NCBI RefSeq assembly: GCF_020497125.1
Contig: NC_059080.1
Location: 47,433,563 to 47,497,562, forward strand
DNA from: Mauremys mutica
Taxonomy: Eukaryota; Chordata; Testudines; Geoemydidae
DNA length: 64,000 bases
Reading direction: 5' to 3'
Shown here: positions 34,034 through 44,285 of the stretch, piece after piece
How positions within the stretch are numbered: the stretch's first letter is position 1
Layout: the number at the start of each line of letters is the position of its first letter
Translations under genes and position numbers: made by a program
Notes under the pieces: model-generated
Databases searched by the model: none
What the model saw: the letters and a program-made list of their open reading frames with translations, nothing else
What the model was told of the DNA's origin: nothing

Positions 34034-36008
34034 CTCTGTAATGGGGTCAGACTCACCCCTGCGACGCCTCCTGCTGGTGACTCTGGGAATTAACTCTCTG
34101 CACCGCTGGAGCGCCCTCTGCAGGCCGGTGATCCGCCTGTCTTCAGGCCCCCCGTGTCCCTCCCTGGACCCGGTGCCCTCTTACATGGGGTGCTGCCCCC
34201 TAGCAGTAACCCCATTCTCTCTGGGTTTCCCCTGCCCAGGGAACCCCCACCTTCTATCCCCACTTCACCTCAGTAGTGGCTACTGCCCAGTCTCTATCTA
34301 GCCCCCGTTCGCTGGGGCAGACTGCAGTATCCAGTACTCATCATCGGCAAAGGGGGTTTGGACCTGCTGCCTTGGCCTACCCCTGGGCTGCCCCCTGCAA
34401 CCCCCAGTACCTGTTAGCCCTCTGCTAGGCCACAGCCTGGGGCTTTCCAGGCTGGAGCTCCCCAGCCTTCCCCCAACCCTGCTTCCCTCAGGTACTGAGT
34501 CTAGCTCCCTGCAGCCAGGCCCTTCTCCCTCTGAAAGCAGAGAGAGACTATCTGCCGCTGGCTTCCCTGGCCTTTTATAGGGGGCCAGCTGTGGCCTGAT
34601 TGGGGTGTGGCCCAGCTGCAGCCACTTCCCCAATCAGCCCAGCTTTTAGAGCTGCTTTCTCGAGCCTTGGCCCCTTCCCAGGGCTGTTTTTAACCCCTTC
34701 AGACCAGAAGCAGGGGTCCCCCCTGCTACCGCTCTGCCTGCTTGGGCTGCCCTGCTGGCTGGAGCATTCCCCCTTCTCTGGCTGCCTTGCTGGCTGAAGC
34801 TCCTTCTCCCTTCCTGGGCTGCTGCTGGCTGGAGGGCTCCTTCCCTGGACTGCTACTGCCACTACTGCTGAGCAAGTGAGTGAGGGGTGGGGGGGGCCTT
34901 GCTGGCCAGCCCCCACTCCCCCTCTCTGGAGGGAGAAGCCAGGACCCCACCACCACCACCACTACAGCTACCACCTGGGGGGGGGTCCTTCCTGCCTAGC
35001 CACCAGGGCTGCTGGAGAAGGAGGAGCTGCTGCTGCTGCTGGAGCTGTGTTTGTCCTGGGGAGCTGCTGGAGCCTGGAGGACAAGGAGGAAAAGGACTGT
35101 GAAGACCACCGGCTGTTGGGGAGCGCACAGGATTCTGAAGACCACTGTGGAGGGGGCCACCAAGGACTGAGTAACTCTCTAACTGTGCTTTAGTGGTGGG
35201 GGTTTAGACTGTGTTTGTGGGGGCACAGGGGGTGTGGCGTGGAGCCTGCCCCCTGGTCCATCTGTGTCCCCCCCCCAACCCCCGCCACCACCGCTGCCCC
35301 CTCCACCACCCCCGCAGGCTGCTTACCATCTGCCTCAGTTCCTGCCTCTGGGACTCAGCTGCTTGCCTGGCCTGCCACGCCCTATTGCCACCGTTTGGGC
35401 CTCCAGCAGCAGCCAGCCAGCCATTGACTGTGCACAAGTGCTTGTGGGTGTACGCACCCCCCCTTCCCCTGGACTGACCCCTTCCCCTCTGCAACAGGCC
35501 CCCTAGCTTTGCCCCTAGTAGCCTTCCCTCCACACACACCCCCGCCCAGCTTCAGTTTGTTTGCCTGCCCCGCCCATCTCCCTTTGAAGCTTTGTTTGTC
35601 CTGCCCCAGCCCTGAAGCCAGCCCCTTGGTCCCTCTGCCCCACTCCCAGCCTGGTTGCTCCCTCCGCGGCCCCTCGCCCTGATTAGCCCCTCCCCTCGTG
35701 CGCCCATAGCCCCATCAGTGCGCTTGTGCCTCTCCCTTGTTTAAGTTGCCCCTCTTGCACTGCACCCCCATTGCTCTTGTTTCCCCCCTCCCCCCCGTGC
35801 AGCTAGAGGAGCCGGATTTCGATCCTGTGTCGGTGACTGACCCCCCCCCCGAGTCATTGATACTCCCCATATCTGCCCCCCCCCCTCCCGGTTTGGCACC
35901 CTCCTCCCCTGCCCACAGCCTAGCAGGGAGGAGTGGTTGACCTGTTCTTCCCCCCTGCCCCCTTTCTCCGGTGTTTGCCCTCCCTCCCGACTCAGCGTGG
36001 CGGGAGAC
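34034..36008 (+). mobile_element. LINE 5' region (untranslated), GC- and CT-rich
   Basis: An abrupt change to C/T- and G-rich sequence starts at about 34034 and continues without a break into the ORF1 below. It has trinucleotide runs (CACCACCACCACCACTAC near 34949, CTGCTGCTGCTGCTGG near 35027) and no intact gene. The many small frames on both strands are compositional. Taken with the ORF1 downstream it is read as the 5' UTR and internal promoter region of a LINE. The upstream border is approximate. Confidence 0.5.
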
Positions 36009-37529
36009 ATGGCGGGTGGGACCCCTGGGACAACTCCTGTCCCCCCTCCCCCGCCTGCTCCCCCCAAAACTCCCCCAGTCTCACCCGCCGCTGCCGGACC
36101 GCCTGCCACCGCTCCCGCTGAGGCGCCGGCAGCGGCGACCGACGGGGTGCCCTCTGCTGCTGCCACGTCCCTCGCCCCTTCCACCTCTGGGGGAGCCCCC
36201 CCAGCCGGCGGAAAGGGCCAGGGCAAAAAGAAGGGAAAAGGCCCCGCTAGGAAGACAAAGCCCTCCATGGCGGAGCCTGCCACCGCTGCCGCGGCCCCGC
36301 CACCGGCCGCGGCGTCCCTCCCCGCTGTCCCCTCCACCAGCTCTGCGGGTGCCCCTCCCTCGGCCCCCAGAGCGTACGCCCAGGTGGCGGCGGCCCCCCC
36401 GCCCGCCGCTACGTCATCTCCCCCGACCGCCGCCTCCGCTACCATCTACAGCGGCCGGGGCCCCTTCCCCACCTTGACCCGGAAGCACGGCGTCCATTGC
36501 CTCCTGGTGCCCGCCTCGCCCCACGTGGAGACCTACGTGCGGGCGCTGGCGAGGGTGGTGGGGCCCACGGCCATCGTGGCGGCCTCCAAAATGTACGGCA
36601 AGGTGGTTTTCTTCCTTGCCTCGGAGGCCGCCGCCCAGGAGGCGGTGGAGAAGGGCCTGGCGGTGGGGGGCGTGTTCGTCCCCCTCGAGCCGCTGGAGGA
36701 CCTGGGTGTCCGAGTGGTCCTGACCTCCGTCCCGCCCTTCCTGCCCAATGTCACCCTGTTACCCGCCCTCTCTACTTTGGGGAAGCCCATCTCCGTAGTG
36801 AGCCCTCTCCCCTTGGGCTGTAAGGACCCCGCCCTCCGTCACGTCCTCTCGTTCCGCCGGCAGGTGCAGCTTCAGCTACCGCCGGCGGCACGTGGCAGAG
36901 AGGCGCTCGAGGGGTCCTTCCTGGTCCCCTATCAGGGGGCCCAGTACCGGGTGCATTACGCCACGGGGGAGGCCCGGTGCTTCCTCTGCCGGGCGACGGG
37001 GCACGTCCGGAGGGACTGTCCCTTGGCCCGGCTCGGAGGAGCTCTCGGGACCCCCGAGCCCCGGCAGGGTGCCGGCCCCGCCATCGCCGGTGCCCCTGAC
37101 CGCCCGGTACCCATAGCCGCCCCTCCTCCCCCTCAGTCCGTCACTGCTCCCACTCGGGCCTCAGGGGTACGTTCTCCGGGGCGCCCAGATGAGCGGGAGA
37201 CCCCCGCCTCCGCTGCCTGCACTCTGGCGGGGCCTGTGGAGGAGGGTGCGGCAGGGGTACTGCCGGGCGTGGGAGGGGGCTCTCCCCAGGGGGACTCCTC
37301 CCTCCCTCCTGTTGTTCCACCGGTGCCTCTCCCAGCCCCCAAACTGTCTTCCCTGCCCCCTGACCCAATCCCTGTTGACCAGCCCGCAGGCGATGCCATG
37401 GAGGGCTGGACCCGGGTGGAGGGTAAGCGGGGTAAGCGGAAGGCTCAGGCTCGTGCTCAACTCGTGCCGTCTGCCGCAGGAGCAGGACCATCGGTAAGCG
37501 GCTCCTCGCGGCCAGGCACGGGGGTTTGA
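36009..37529 (+). CDS. LINE ORF1-type protein with zinc knuckle (Tx1-like), open throughout
   Basis: From an ATG in a good Kozak context (GGAGACATGG) the frame runs 506 codons without a stop. Residues about 1-135 are Pro/Ala/Ser-rich with a basic patch (GKGQGKKKGKGPARKTK). From about residue 150 (RGPFPTLTRKHGVHCLLVP) follows a globular part with two RRM-like stretches, including ASKMYGKVVFFLAS and VVLTSVPPFLPNVTLLPAL. Next is a CCHC zinc knuckle (Cys324, Cys327, His332, Cys337: CFLCRATGHVRRDC), then a low-complexity tail. The layout matches ORF1 of Tx1-group LINEs, RNA-binding proteins that coat the element's transcript; ZCCHC3 proteins share the architecture. No ORF2 follows: recognisable LINE sequence stops near 37661. 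It may be a dead 3'-truncated copy that stayed open by its GC content, or a domesticated gene. Confidence 0.65.
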   Translation: MAGGTPGTTPVPPPPPAPPKTPPVSPAAAGPPATAPAEAPAAATDGVPSAAATSLAPSTSGGAPPAGGKGQGKKKGKGPARKTKPSMAEPATAAAAPPPAAASLPAVPSTSSAGAPPSAPRAYAQVAAAPPPAATSSPPTAASATIYSGRGPFPTLTRKHGVHCLLVPASPHVETYVRALARVVGPTAIVAASKMYGKVVFFLASEAAAQEAVEKGLAVGGVFVPLEPLEDLGVRVVLTSVPPFLPNVTLLPALSTLGKPISVVSPLPLGCKDPALRHVLSFRRQVQLQLPPAARGREALEGSFLVPYQGAQYRVHYATGEARCFLCRATGHVRRDCPLARLGGALGTPEPRQGAGPAIAGAPDRPVPIAAPPPPQSVTAPTRASGVRSPGRPDERETPASAACTLAGPVEEGAAGVLPGVGGGSPQGDSSLPPVVPPVPLPAPKLSSLPPDPIPVDQPAGDAMEGWTRVEGKRGKRKAQARAQLVPSAAGAGPSVSGSSRPGTGV

Positions 37530-37661
37530 GGGGTAGGGAGGGGGTCCCCAGTGACACCGGGCTCGGGCTCAATGGCAGGCAGAGCAGCCTCGGCACGGGG
37601 AGATGTGGAATCCTCAGGGGGCCCCCACCCGGGAAGGAACTCGATCGCCCCGCACCACCGG
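37530..37661 (+). mobile_element. Truncated end of the LINE after ORF1
   Basis: GC-rich sequence continues from the ORF1 stop to about 37661, then changes abruptly to AT-rich sequence. No ORF2 endonuclease or reverse transcriptase motif is present in any frame. The element is therefore 3'-truncated, unlike the usual 5' truncation of LINEs. Confidence 0.45.
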
Positions 37662-37700
37662 TATAGTTAAAGTGGTATAATTTGTGTGTGTAGACAAGGA
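37662..37700. repeat. Right end of a 'GTCTACAC'-type MITE
   Basis: The sequence ATAGTTAAAGTGGTATAATT then GTGTGTGTAGACAAGG is the inverse of CCTTGTCTACACACAC, resembling the Harbinger-group MITE ends elsewhere in this window. The rest of the MITE is not visible. It directly abuts the LINE end, so the LINE may have landed in it or replaced its left part. Confidence 0.4.
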
Positions 37701-38214
37701 TAATGTGCCACTTTATCCCATTAAGGAAATTCTGCTGCTGGAGACTAAAGACGCATTAAGGGTTATTTTTGCTCTGAGGATTCAATATGCTCACACAATT
37801 CACTAATCAAGCTTGGTAGCTGTGGGCACCAGGAACTCACCTCTTTGTAACAACTCTGAATTCCTATCCCATTTTCTTCCTACATCAAAAAACATTGGAA
37901 AAAATTATGCATGCAGCACCACCCTGGGATGGGACTCTCACACTACACCCATCCAATATTCTGTAGACAGAACAGAACACATTCTGACACACTGATTAAA
38001 ACAAGAGATTGTAAATGCTGTTTCGGTCTGTTGTCCATAAAATCCATAAAAGAACAAGGGTATTTGGAATATAAACTGTATATAGAATAAAATTGGTGTC
38101 TTCTAATGTGCATATGGTTATAAAAAGTGAAAAAAATGTGGCTTTGTTGGGATTTTGCAAAGCCCTGAGATTTGCCATGATGAGGATAGCAGCAGGTGTG
38201 TTTATAACTTTGAG

Positions 38215-38312
38215 TTAGTTTCCCAGACCTGAAGAAGAGCTCTGAGTAAGCTCAAAAGTGTGACTCTCTCACCAACAGCAGTTGGTCCAATAAAATATAT
38301 TATCTCCCCCCC
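38215..38312. repeat. Interspersed repeat shared with 19.6 kb
   Basis: CCCAGACCTGAAGAAGAGCT, then AAGTGTGACTCTCTCACCAA and TTGGTCCAATAAAATATATT. The right half matches the segment at 19618-19730. The repeat class is not known to me. Confidence 0.5.
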
Positions 38313-38749
38313 ACCCCCGTCTATCATGCTTCTTGATAAAATTGGACTTTAGAAGGGATTTCAAGTTCACACACATGAAGCAGCAATACAAATAAATATA
38401 ACTAAGTATGCGTGGGAAACCTGGCATGATATCTGAGCTAATACTTTGCACTGATACAGCACCTTTCATCTAAGGAGCTCCCAGAGCTGTGCAGAAATGG
38501 ACATTGTCATAATCTCCTTTTCACACAGGAAAGAAAAAGCCCATGGTCGAGGGCTCAGGGGGAATAAATCTCCATGAGATTTCCCTCAAATTGTTCCATC
38601 GGGGACTTGGCTTTTCTCCCTTATTATTATCTTTCCTAAAACTCTGTGGAGGCAGGAGGAAGATTTATATCTATCCCCTATCCTGATCCTCCCAGTCTGC
38701 ACCCCTTTCCTGCACAGATCCCTAGACAAGCCCCAGGGGCTCTTTGGGG

Positions 38750-39060
38750 TATGGAGAAAGTTGTTTGACTTAGCTTCTGCATGCCTCCGCCTCCTCCCCT
38801 GAGCTCGCCGCCACATCCTGCTTCTCCCCCCTCCCTCCCTGTGCTTGTGCCCTGAAACAGCTGTTTGGCGCTGCAAGTCTGGGAGGGAGAAGGGAGGAGG
38901 GGGAACGTGGCGCGCTTGGGGAAGGAGGTGGGGCTGGGGCGGGGATTTGAGGAGGGGTCCAATAGGGGCAGAGTTAAGGTGGGAACTTTTGGGCAGGGGT
39001 GGCATCGGGGCTGGGCCAGGAGCGCGAGCACCCACTGGCGCAGAAAAAAGTTGGTGCCTG
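38750..39060. repeat. GC-rich repeat block, unclassified
   Basis: A C/T-rich half (38790-38850) is followed by a G-rich half (38880-39040), ending in GAGCACCCACTGGCGCAGAA. The pattern suggests a GC-rich MITE like others here, but no ends or duplications were found. Open frames on both strands are composition shadows. Confidence 0.35.
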
Positions 39061-39499
39061 TGCTTTTCTGTATGCAGATCTGGAGACATGACCCCCAACT
39101 CAATCAGGAATAGAATCCAGGTCTACTAACCCTGATTTCTCCTGCTCTAACCAGAAAGTCTTCCAATCTGTCAGCTGTGTTCCCCACCCACTCGCTATGT
39201 GAAGTGCTTCTTTGTAATTTATCCCTGAAACAAGGACTACATGTACTTTGCTAAATGGACTCCCAGGTCATTCAGATCCAACCAGGGATTTGGAGCAATC
39301 AAATTTTTAATTGCTCTGCTCCGGCACCAATAGTGACTGCTCCAGCTCCACTCCAACTCCGCTCCACGCTCCAACTCAAATTATTTTTTAACTAAATAAA
39401 AAAGTGCATACTGTAATTTTGAAAAAACATTTTTATTCAGACTTTTAAAACAATTTAAATGTCAACAGTGATACAAACTAGAATCATTCATAATTCATT

Positions 39500-41003
39500 C
39501 TGTAAAAAATTATTGCAGCAATCGTCATCTTTCATAGCCTGCTGCAAATCATTTAAAATTAACTTTAAAGCCGAAAACAGTCACTCTTCACTAGCTTGAG
39601 TTGTTGGCATGCTCAAAGCAATTCTACAGGCAGCCTGAATGCAGTATGGGTATGCAGCTGTGAATGGCTTCAAAATCAGATTTAACTTTTAGCCTCCCAA
39701 TAGACTCCATCGCCTCACAATCTTCCCAAAAGTTTCTTTCGAATAATGCTTTATTACAATTATGAATCGCAGAAACTCGCTGGCATCTTTCTTGTTTATC
39801 CAATTCCTTTTCGAAGTTGTCATCTTCTGAAGAATTGATGCTTGAATTATCTTCATTTCCCCGTGATGGTTGAAGATGTCTCAGGGATGGTTGCTCGAAC
39901 AAGTTCAGAGTGGAGACGGAAGTTTGAGAACAGCCTGCTATTTCTGAAGGATGTGAACTTTCCAAAACCGCAAATTCGATTGTTGATGACTCTGTGGTGT
40001 TTTATTTTCTTCGACCTCTTTCGCTGAGTTCAAATGTAGCAATAGATTTTGTTTTTCGAGTCGTCAAGCAATATCAAGGAGCCCTTCCTTTGCTTTTGGT
40101 ATTTCCCTTGAGGTAAGAAGAATCCAATACAGTAGGTCAACATAAACTCCAGCAAGGAAATTAATATTGTCAAAAAGCTTCTCTTCGCGTTTCTGCATGG
40201 AGGATAGAATTCTTTCTCCAAGTTGTCCAATATTTTCTTGCAAGAATTTTGACAGTTTTCACCATTCCTTCATTAAAACTCCTGGGGTTACATCAACAGC
40301 TTGAAGATTCATGGTTGTTTGGTTTGGCTTTGCCAAGAGGTCTCACAGGTTCTTCACTTCGTCCCATTCAGCTTTTGTTAACTTGAGTTCTCTTGTTCCA
40401 GCAGCAGCCACTTGTTAAGTAAGATTGAAAAATGGGAAGCCGATCAATTATCCCAAATGTTGAACCCCAGCGAGTCACAGTATCCAATGACTGAGTTACC
40501 CCATGTAGATCAAGCAGAACACTTCGAATACTTGGGGTTCGTAGTTTGACAATGACGTCGAATTTTTGCCAGAAATTTCTACGCATGTTCTTTGTTCAGC
40601 CCATCCCAGATTGCCAACTGAAGAGTGTGAATACCACACTTCATCAGCTGGACTTTTGAGTCATCCTCATGAAACCATGTTGGAAGTATGAGGCTAGGGT
40701 CATTAACCCATTGTGCAGCAGCATCCATGTTGAGTTCAATTTAATCCACTCCTTTAGTTCCTTCATCAGGTAAAATAGCTTCAGTTCTGTCCACATCCCT
40801 GTTCTCAAAGGTAGAAATGGTTTCATTGTCCTCGCTGAAATTTTTGATGGCACACGTCATGTTTGCTGCATTGTCAGTGCAGATGCTCAGCACTTGCATT
40901 TCACTGATCTCAAATTTTTCTAAAATAGCTTTTCACGTACGAAGAATTGTGACACCCTTCAATGTCAATTATGTCCAAGGTTTTTACCACAGCTTTATCT
41001 TTT
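39500..41003 (-). pseudogene. hAT transposase, degenerate
   Basis: Minus-strand fragments follow hAT order. Near 40600 CGIHTLQLAIWDGLNKEHA matches the conserved HTLQL segment. At 40368-40586 TVTRWGSTFGIIDRLP matches the TRWSST-type motif. At 39624-39965 comes an acidic linker (NSSEDDNFEKELDKQ). Last, at about 39500-39660, is the dimerisation motif YCIQAACRIALSMPTTQASE, followed by a TGA stop (39581-39583) and LFSALKLILNDLQQAMK. Many frameshifts and stops show it is dead. This family differs from the hAT at 21.9 kb. Confidence 0.75.
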
Positions 41004-42085
41004 CCTTCGTGCATGACTCCGATAGACAGTCCACATCTCACAGGCGTACAGCAGAGTTGGAAGCACCACTGCTCGGTAGACCTTCAGCTTCGTTGGTAGG
41101 CTGATCCCTCGACGTTCCCAGACGTTGGAGCGCAATCGGCCAAATGCAGAGCTGGCTTTAGCAATTCTGCAGTTTACTTCATCATCGATTGACACTGCTT
41201 GGGAAAGGGTACTGCCCAGGTACATGAAGTGGTCCACTGCCTGAAGTCTCTGTCCATTTACAGTGATGGACAGTTCTGAGTACGGAACATGGGGAGCTGG
41301 CTGGTGCATGACCTCAGTCTTCTTGATGTTAATAGTGAGACCGAAGTTGTTGCATGCAGATGAAAACTTGTCCATACTGGCTTGCGTTTCTGGCTCTGTA
41401 CTAGCATTCAGAGCACAATCATCGGCAAAGAGAAAGTCTCAAAGTACAGTTTCCTTCACCTTGGTGATGTCACGCAGTCGCCTCAGATTGAATAGTTTCC
41501 CATCAGTTCTGTACTTCAGGCCTACTCTTTCAGTGCAGTGTTGAAAGGCATCAGTCAGAGTGGCAGAGAATATCATGAGCCATCATACCGTGATGAAATT
41601 GACGTACCATTTGTATGAATCTGTCTGGACAGCCGAATTTCGACATGATCCTCCACAGGCCCTGGTGACTGAGAGTCAAACATTTTCGTGAGGTCCACAA
41701 AAGTTGTGTAGAGTTCACGATTCTGCTCTTGACATTTCTCCTGTAGCTGACGTGCAGCGAAGATCATGTCAATAGTCCCACGTCCCTTGCGGAAGCCGCA
41801 CTGTGATTCTGGCAGTAAGCCCTGCTCCAGGTGAGTGATCAATCGGTTCAACAGAACCCATGCAAGAATTTTCCTCACTGTAGAGAGCAGCGAGATTCCA
41901 TGGTGATTGTCGCATACCTGGCGATTGCCCTTCCTCTTATAGAGGTGCACGATGGACGCGTCTCTAAATTCCTGTGGAATGGATCCCTGCTTCCAGAAGG
42001 ACTGAAACAGCTCAGTGAGCTGGGTGGATGGGGTTGTCAGGGAGGGGTAGTACCTCTGATAGGGGAGCAATATGGTAGTACATAC
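41004..42085 (-). pseudogene. RTE-like LINE reverse transcriptase fragment
   Basis: Minus-strand frames at 41573-42091 and 40995-41375 plus the stretch between them give a non-LTR reverse transcriptase: IPQEFRDASIVHLYKRKGNR, CGFRKGRGTIDMIFAARQLQ, motif A FVDLTKMFD, then DFLFADDCALNAS near 41430, and AVVLPTLLYACEMWTVY at the end. The segment between motif A and FADD, which should carry the (Q/R)GC motif B region, is deleted near 41573. Frameshifts occur. The sequence style (KTEVMHQPAP, YLGSTLSQAV) is unlike CR1 and is closest to RTE-clade elements. It lies inside the hAT and stops right at the Harbinger start. Confidence 0.7.
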
Positions 42086-42482
42086 TAACACTTAGGCCTG
42101 GTCTACACTAGGACTTTAATTCGAATTTAGCAGCATTAATTCGAATTAACCGTGCACCCGTCCACACCAGGAAGCTAATTAGTTCAACCTAGAGGGCTCT
42201 TTAGTTCAAATTCTGTACTCCTCCCCGGCGAGGGGAGTAGCACCAACTTCGACATGGCTATGTCGAATTAGGCTAGGTGTGGACAGAAATCGACCTTAGT
42301 AGCTCCGGGAGCTATCCCACAGTGCACCACTGTTGACGCTCTGGACAGCAGTCCGAGCTTGGATGTTCTGACCAGCCACACAGGAAAAGCCCCAGGAAAA
42401 TTTGAATTCCTTTTCCTGTCTGGCCAGTTTGATTCTCATTTCCTGGTTGGACATCGGGGCGAGCTCAGCAGCACCGGCAACG

Positions 42483-43053
42483 ATGCAGAGCTCTCCAGCA
42501 GAGGAGTCCAGGCAATCTCAGAATAGAAAGAGGGCCCCAGTATGGACTGAGCAGGAAGTCTTGGATCTGATCGCTGTGTGCGGCGATGAGTCTGTGCTTT
42601 CGGAGCTGCGCTCCAAAAAACGGAATGCAAAGACCTACGATAAGGTCTCCAAAGCCATGGCACTCAGAGGATACAGCCGGGATACAACGCAGTGCCACGT
42701 GAAAGTCAAGGAGCTGAGACAAGGCTACCAAAAAATCAAAGCAGCAAACGGACGCTCCGGAGCCCAGCCCCAGACATGCCGCTTCTACGAGGCACTGCAT
42801 GCCATTCTCGGTGGGTCTGCCACCACTGCCCCACCAGTGTCCGTGGACTCCGACGATGGGATACTGTCGACGGCCAGTTCCTCGGCGATGTTCACGGACG
42901 GGGAAGATGAGGAAGGAGATGAGGAGGCAGTCGACAGCGCTTACAACGCTGGTTTCCCCGACAGCCAGGAGCTCTTCATCACCCTCATGGAGATCCCCTA
43001 CCAACCCTCCCCAGCAGTTACCCTGGACCCTGAATCAGGGGAAGGATCAGTTG
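42483..43053 (+). CDS. Harbinger Myb/SANT-like protein, exon 1
   Basis: From the ATG at 42483 (MQSSPAEESRQSQNRKRAP) this encodes 190 residues plus one base. Residues about 18-95 form a Myb/SANT-like trihelix: WTEQEVLDLIAVCGDESVL, KTYDKVSKAMALRGYSR, QCHVKVKELRQGYQKIK, and CRFYEALHAILGG. In Harbinger elements this accessory protein binds DNA and helps bring the transposase to the nucleus and the ends. An acidic tail follows (DGEDEEGDEEA). A strong donor (GTTG, then GTAAGTG) ends the exon at 43053 in phase 1, and exon 2 starts in the matching phase. No stop is present before the donor. Confidence 0.8.
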
Positions 43054-43105
43054 GTAAGTGCTTTAAACATGTAAACTTTTATTATTAATGTAACAGGAAT
43101 CTGAA

Positions 43106-43408
43106 CTATGTGAAAAGGAGGTCTATATATATGGGGATAGAACAGAAATCCTCCTGGGAGATCTCCACGAAGCTCTCCTGGAGGTAATCGAAAAACCTCC
43201 GCATGAGGTTCCAGGGAAGAGCTGCCTTATTGGGTGCTCCGTGGTAGCACACTTTTCCGCGCCAGGCTATCCTCAGGTACTCTGGGAGCATTGCCTTCAC
43301 GAGCATGGCAGCATAGGCCCCTGGTTTGTGCTGGCTTTCATGCAGCATGCGCTCTCTATCTCCTTCAGTGACCCTCCTCAGGGTGATCTCGCTCGGCGAC
43401 TCCTGCAT
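43106..43408 (-). CDS. Antisense coding exon in the Harbinger Myb-gene intron, unknown function
   Basis: A 100-residue minus-strand frame (MQESPSEITLRRVTEGDRER... to SQEDFCSIPIYIDLLFT) ends 53 bp beyond the Myb exon-1 donor. The bases just before its ATG, CCCTAATTAG, could be a splice acceptor, so it may be a terminal exon rather than a whole gene. The second Harbinger at 62.4 kb has the same segment at 63441-63742 in the same position and strand. The two proteins align without gaps over about 70 residues after RV, with shared PGxY, WRGxV and ALPxNL motifs. It is downstream of the transposase on the same strand. I do not recognise a domain. Confidence 0.55.
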   Translation of the reverse strand: MQESPSEITLRRVTEGDRERMLHESQHKPGAYAAMLVKAMLPEYLRIAWRGKVCYHGAPNKAALPWNLMRRFFDYLQESFVEISQEDFCSIPIYIDLLFT

Positions 43409-43924
43409 CTAATTAGGGAAATTACTGTAATGTTACGCCTGGTCCAACGTATTTTTAAAAAATTTCCAGACAGACGACGGCGTAGCAGAGACTCAGCACG
43501 CTGCTGCGTGACAAGCGTAACGGAAAGCCAAAGAATCAAATGGACGATCATGGAGGGAGGGAGGGGGGACTGAGGACACAAGCTATCCCACAGTTCCTGC
43601 AGTCTCCAAAAAGCATTTGCATTCTTGGCTGAGCTCCCAATACCTGTAGGGTCAAACACATTGTCCGCGGTGGTTCAGGGCATAGCTCGTCAATGTACCC
43701 CCACCCCCAGAAGGAAAAGGGAAAAAAATCGTCTCTTGACTCTTTTAAATGTCACCCTATGTGTACTGAATGTTGCTGGTAGACGCGATGCTGCGGCACT
43801 GTACTGTAGCATCCTCCCCCCCCCGCCTCATGGGTGGCTGACGGTACAATATGACTGATATCCGTCGTCATCATCAGCCTTGCGGCAGATGGTGTAGTGC
43901 AATACGACTGCTATCCGTCCTCAT

Positions 43925-44285
43925 CAGGGCCAGCTCCAGACCCCAGCGCGCCAAGCAGGTGCGTGGGGTGGCATTGTCCTGGCAGGGCGGCATTTGGCTC
44001 CGGCGGACCTTCCGCAGTCATGTCTGCGGGAGGTCCACCGGAGCCCTGGGACGAGCGGACCTGCCGCAGGCATGACTGCGGAGGGTCCCCTCTTCCCGCG
44101 GCTCTGCTTGAGCTCCCGCAGGCATGACTGCGGTGGGTGCGCTGGTCCCGCGGCTCGGACAGAGCTCCCGCAGGCATGCCTGCGGATGCTCCACCGGAGC
44201 CGCGGGACCACGGGATGGTCTGCAGGCACTTCTGCCCCAGCCGCGGGACCGGGGAAGGGCGGCGGAATTTCTAGGGCCCCCCCTG
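43925..44285. mobile_element. hAT MITE with tandem repeats, nested in the Harbinger
   Basis: Exact 8-bp duplications GTCCTCAT at 43917-43924 and 44286-44293. Left end CAGGGCCAGCTCCAGA; right end inverted CAGGGGGGGCCCTAGAAATT. The interior (about 44000-44235) is a short tandem array with a unit of roughly 54 bp built around CCGCAGGCATGACTGCGG, itself a palindrome. All open frames here on both strands repeat the same array and are not genes. It is a third-level insertion: hAT MITE within Harbinger within hAT. Confidence 0.85.

Noticed and set aside
34041..35940. Many small frames on both strands of the GC-rich LINE leader
   Set aside because: Low-complexity Pro/Ser/Gly sequences that mirror each other on the two strands; read as untranslated LINE sequence.
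35741..36445. Minus-strand 234-codon frame over the start of the LINE ORF1
   Set aside because: Ala/Gly-rich antisense shadow of the GC-rich plus-strand ORF1; no motif.
43860..44240. CRISPR-like array
   Set aside because: Repeats and intervals are not regular unique spacers, the context is a vertebrate transposon, and the units are contiguous.
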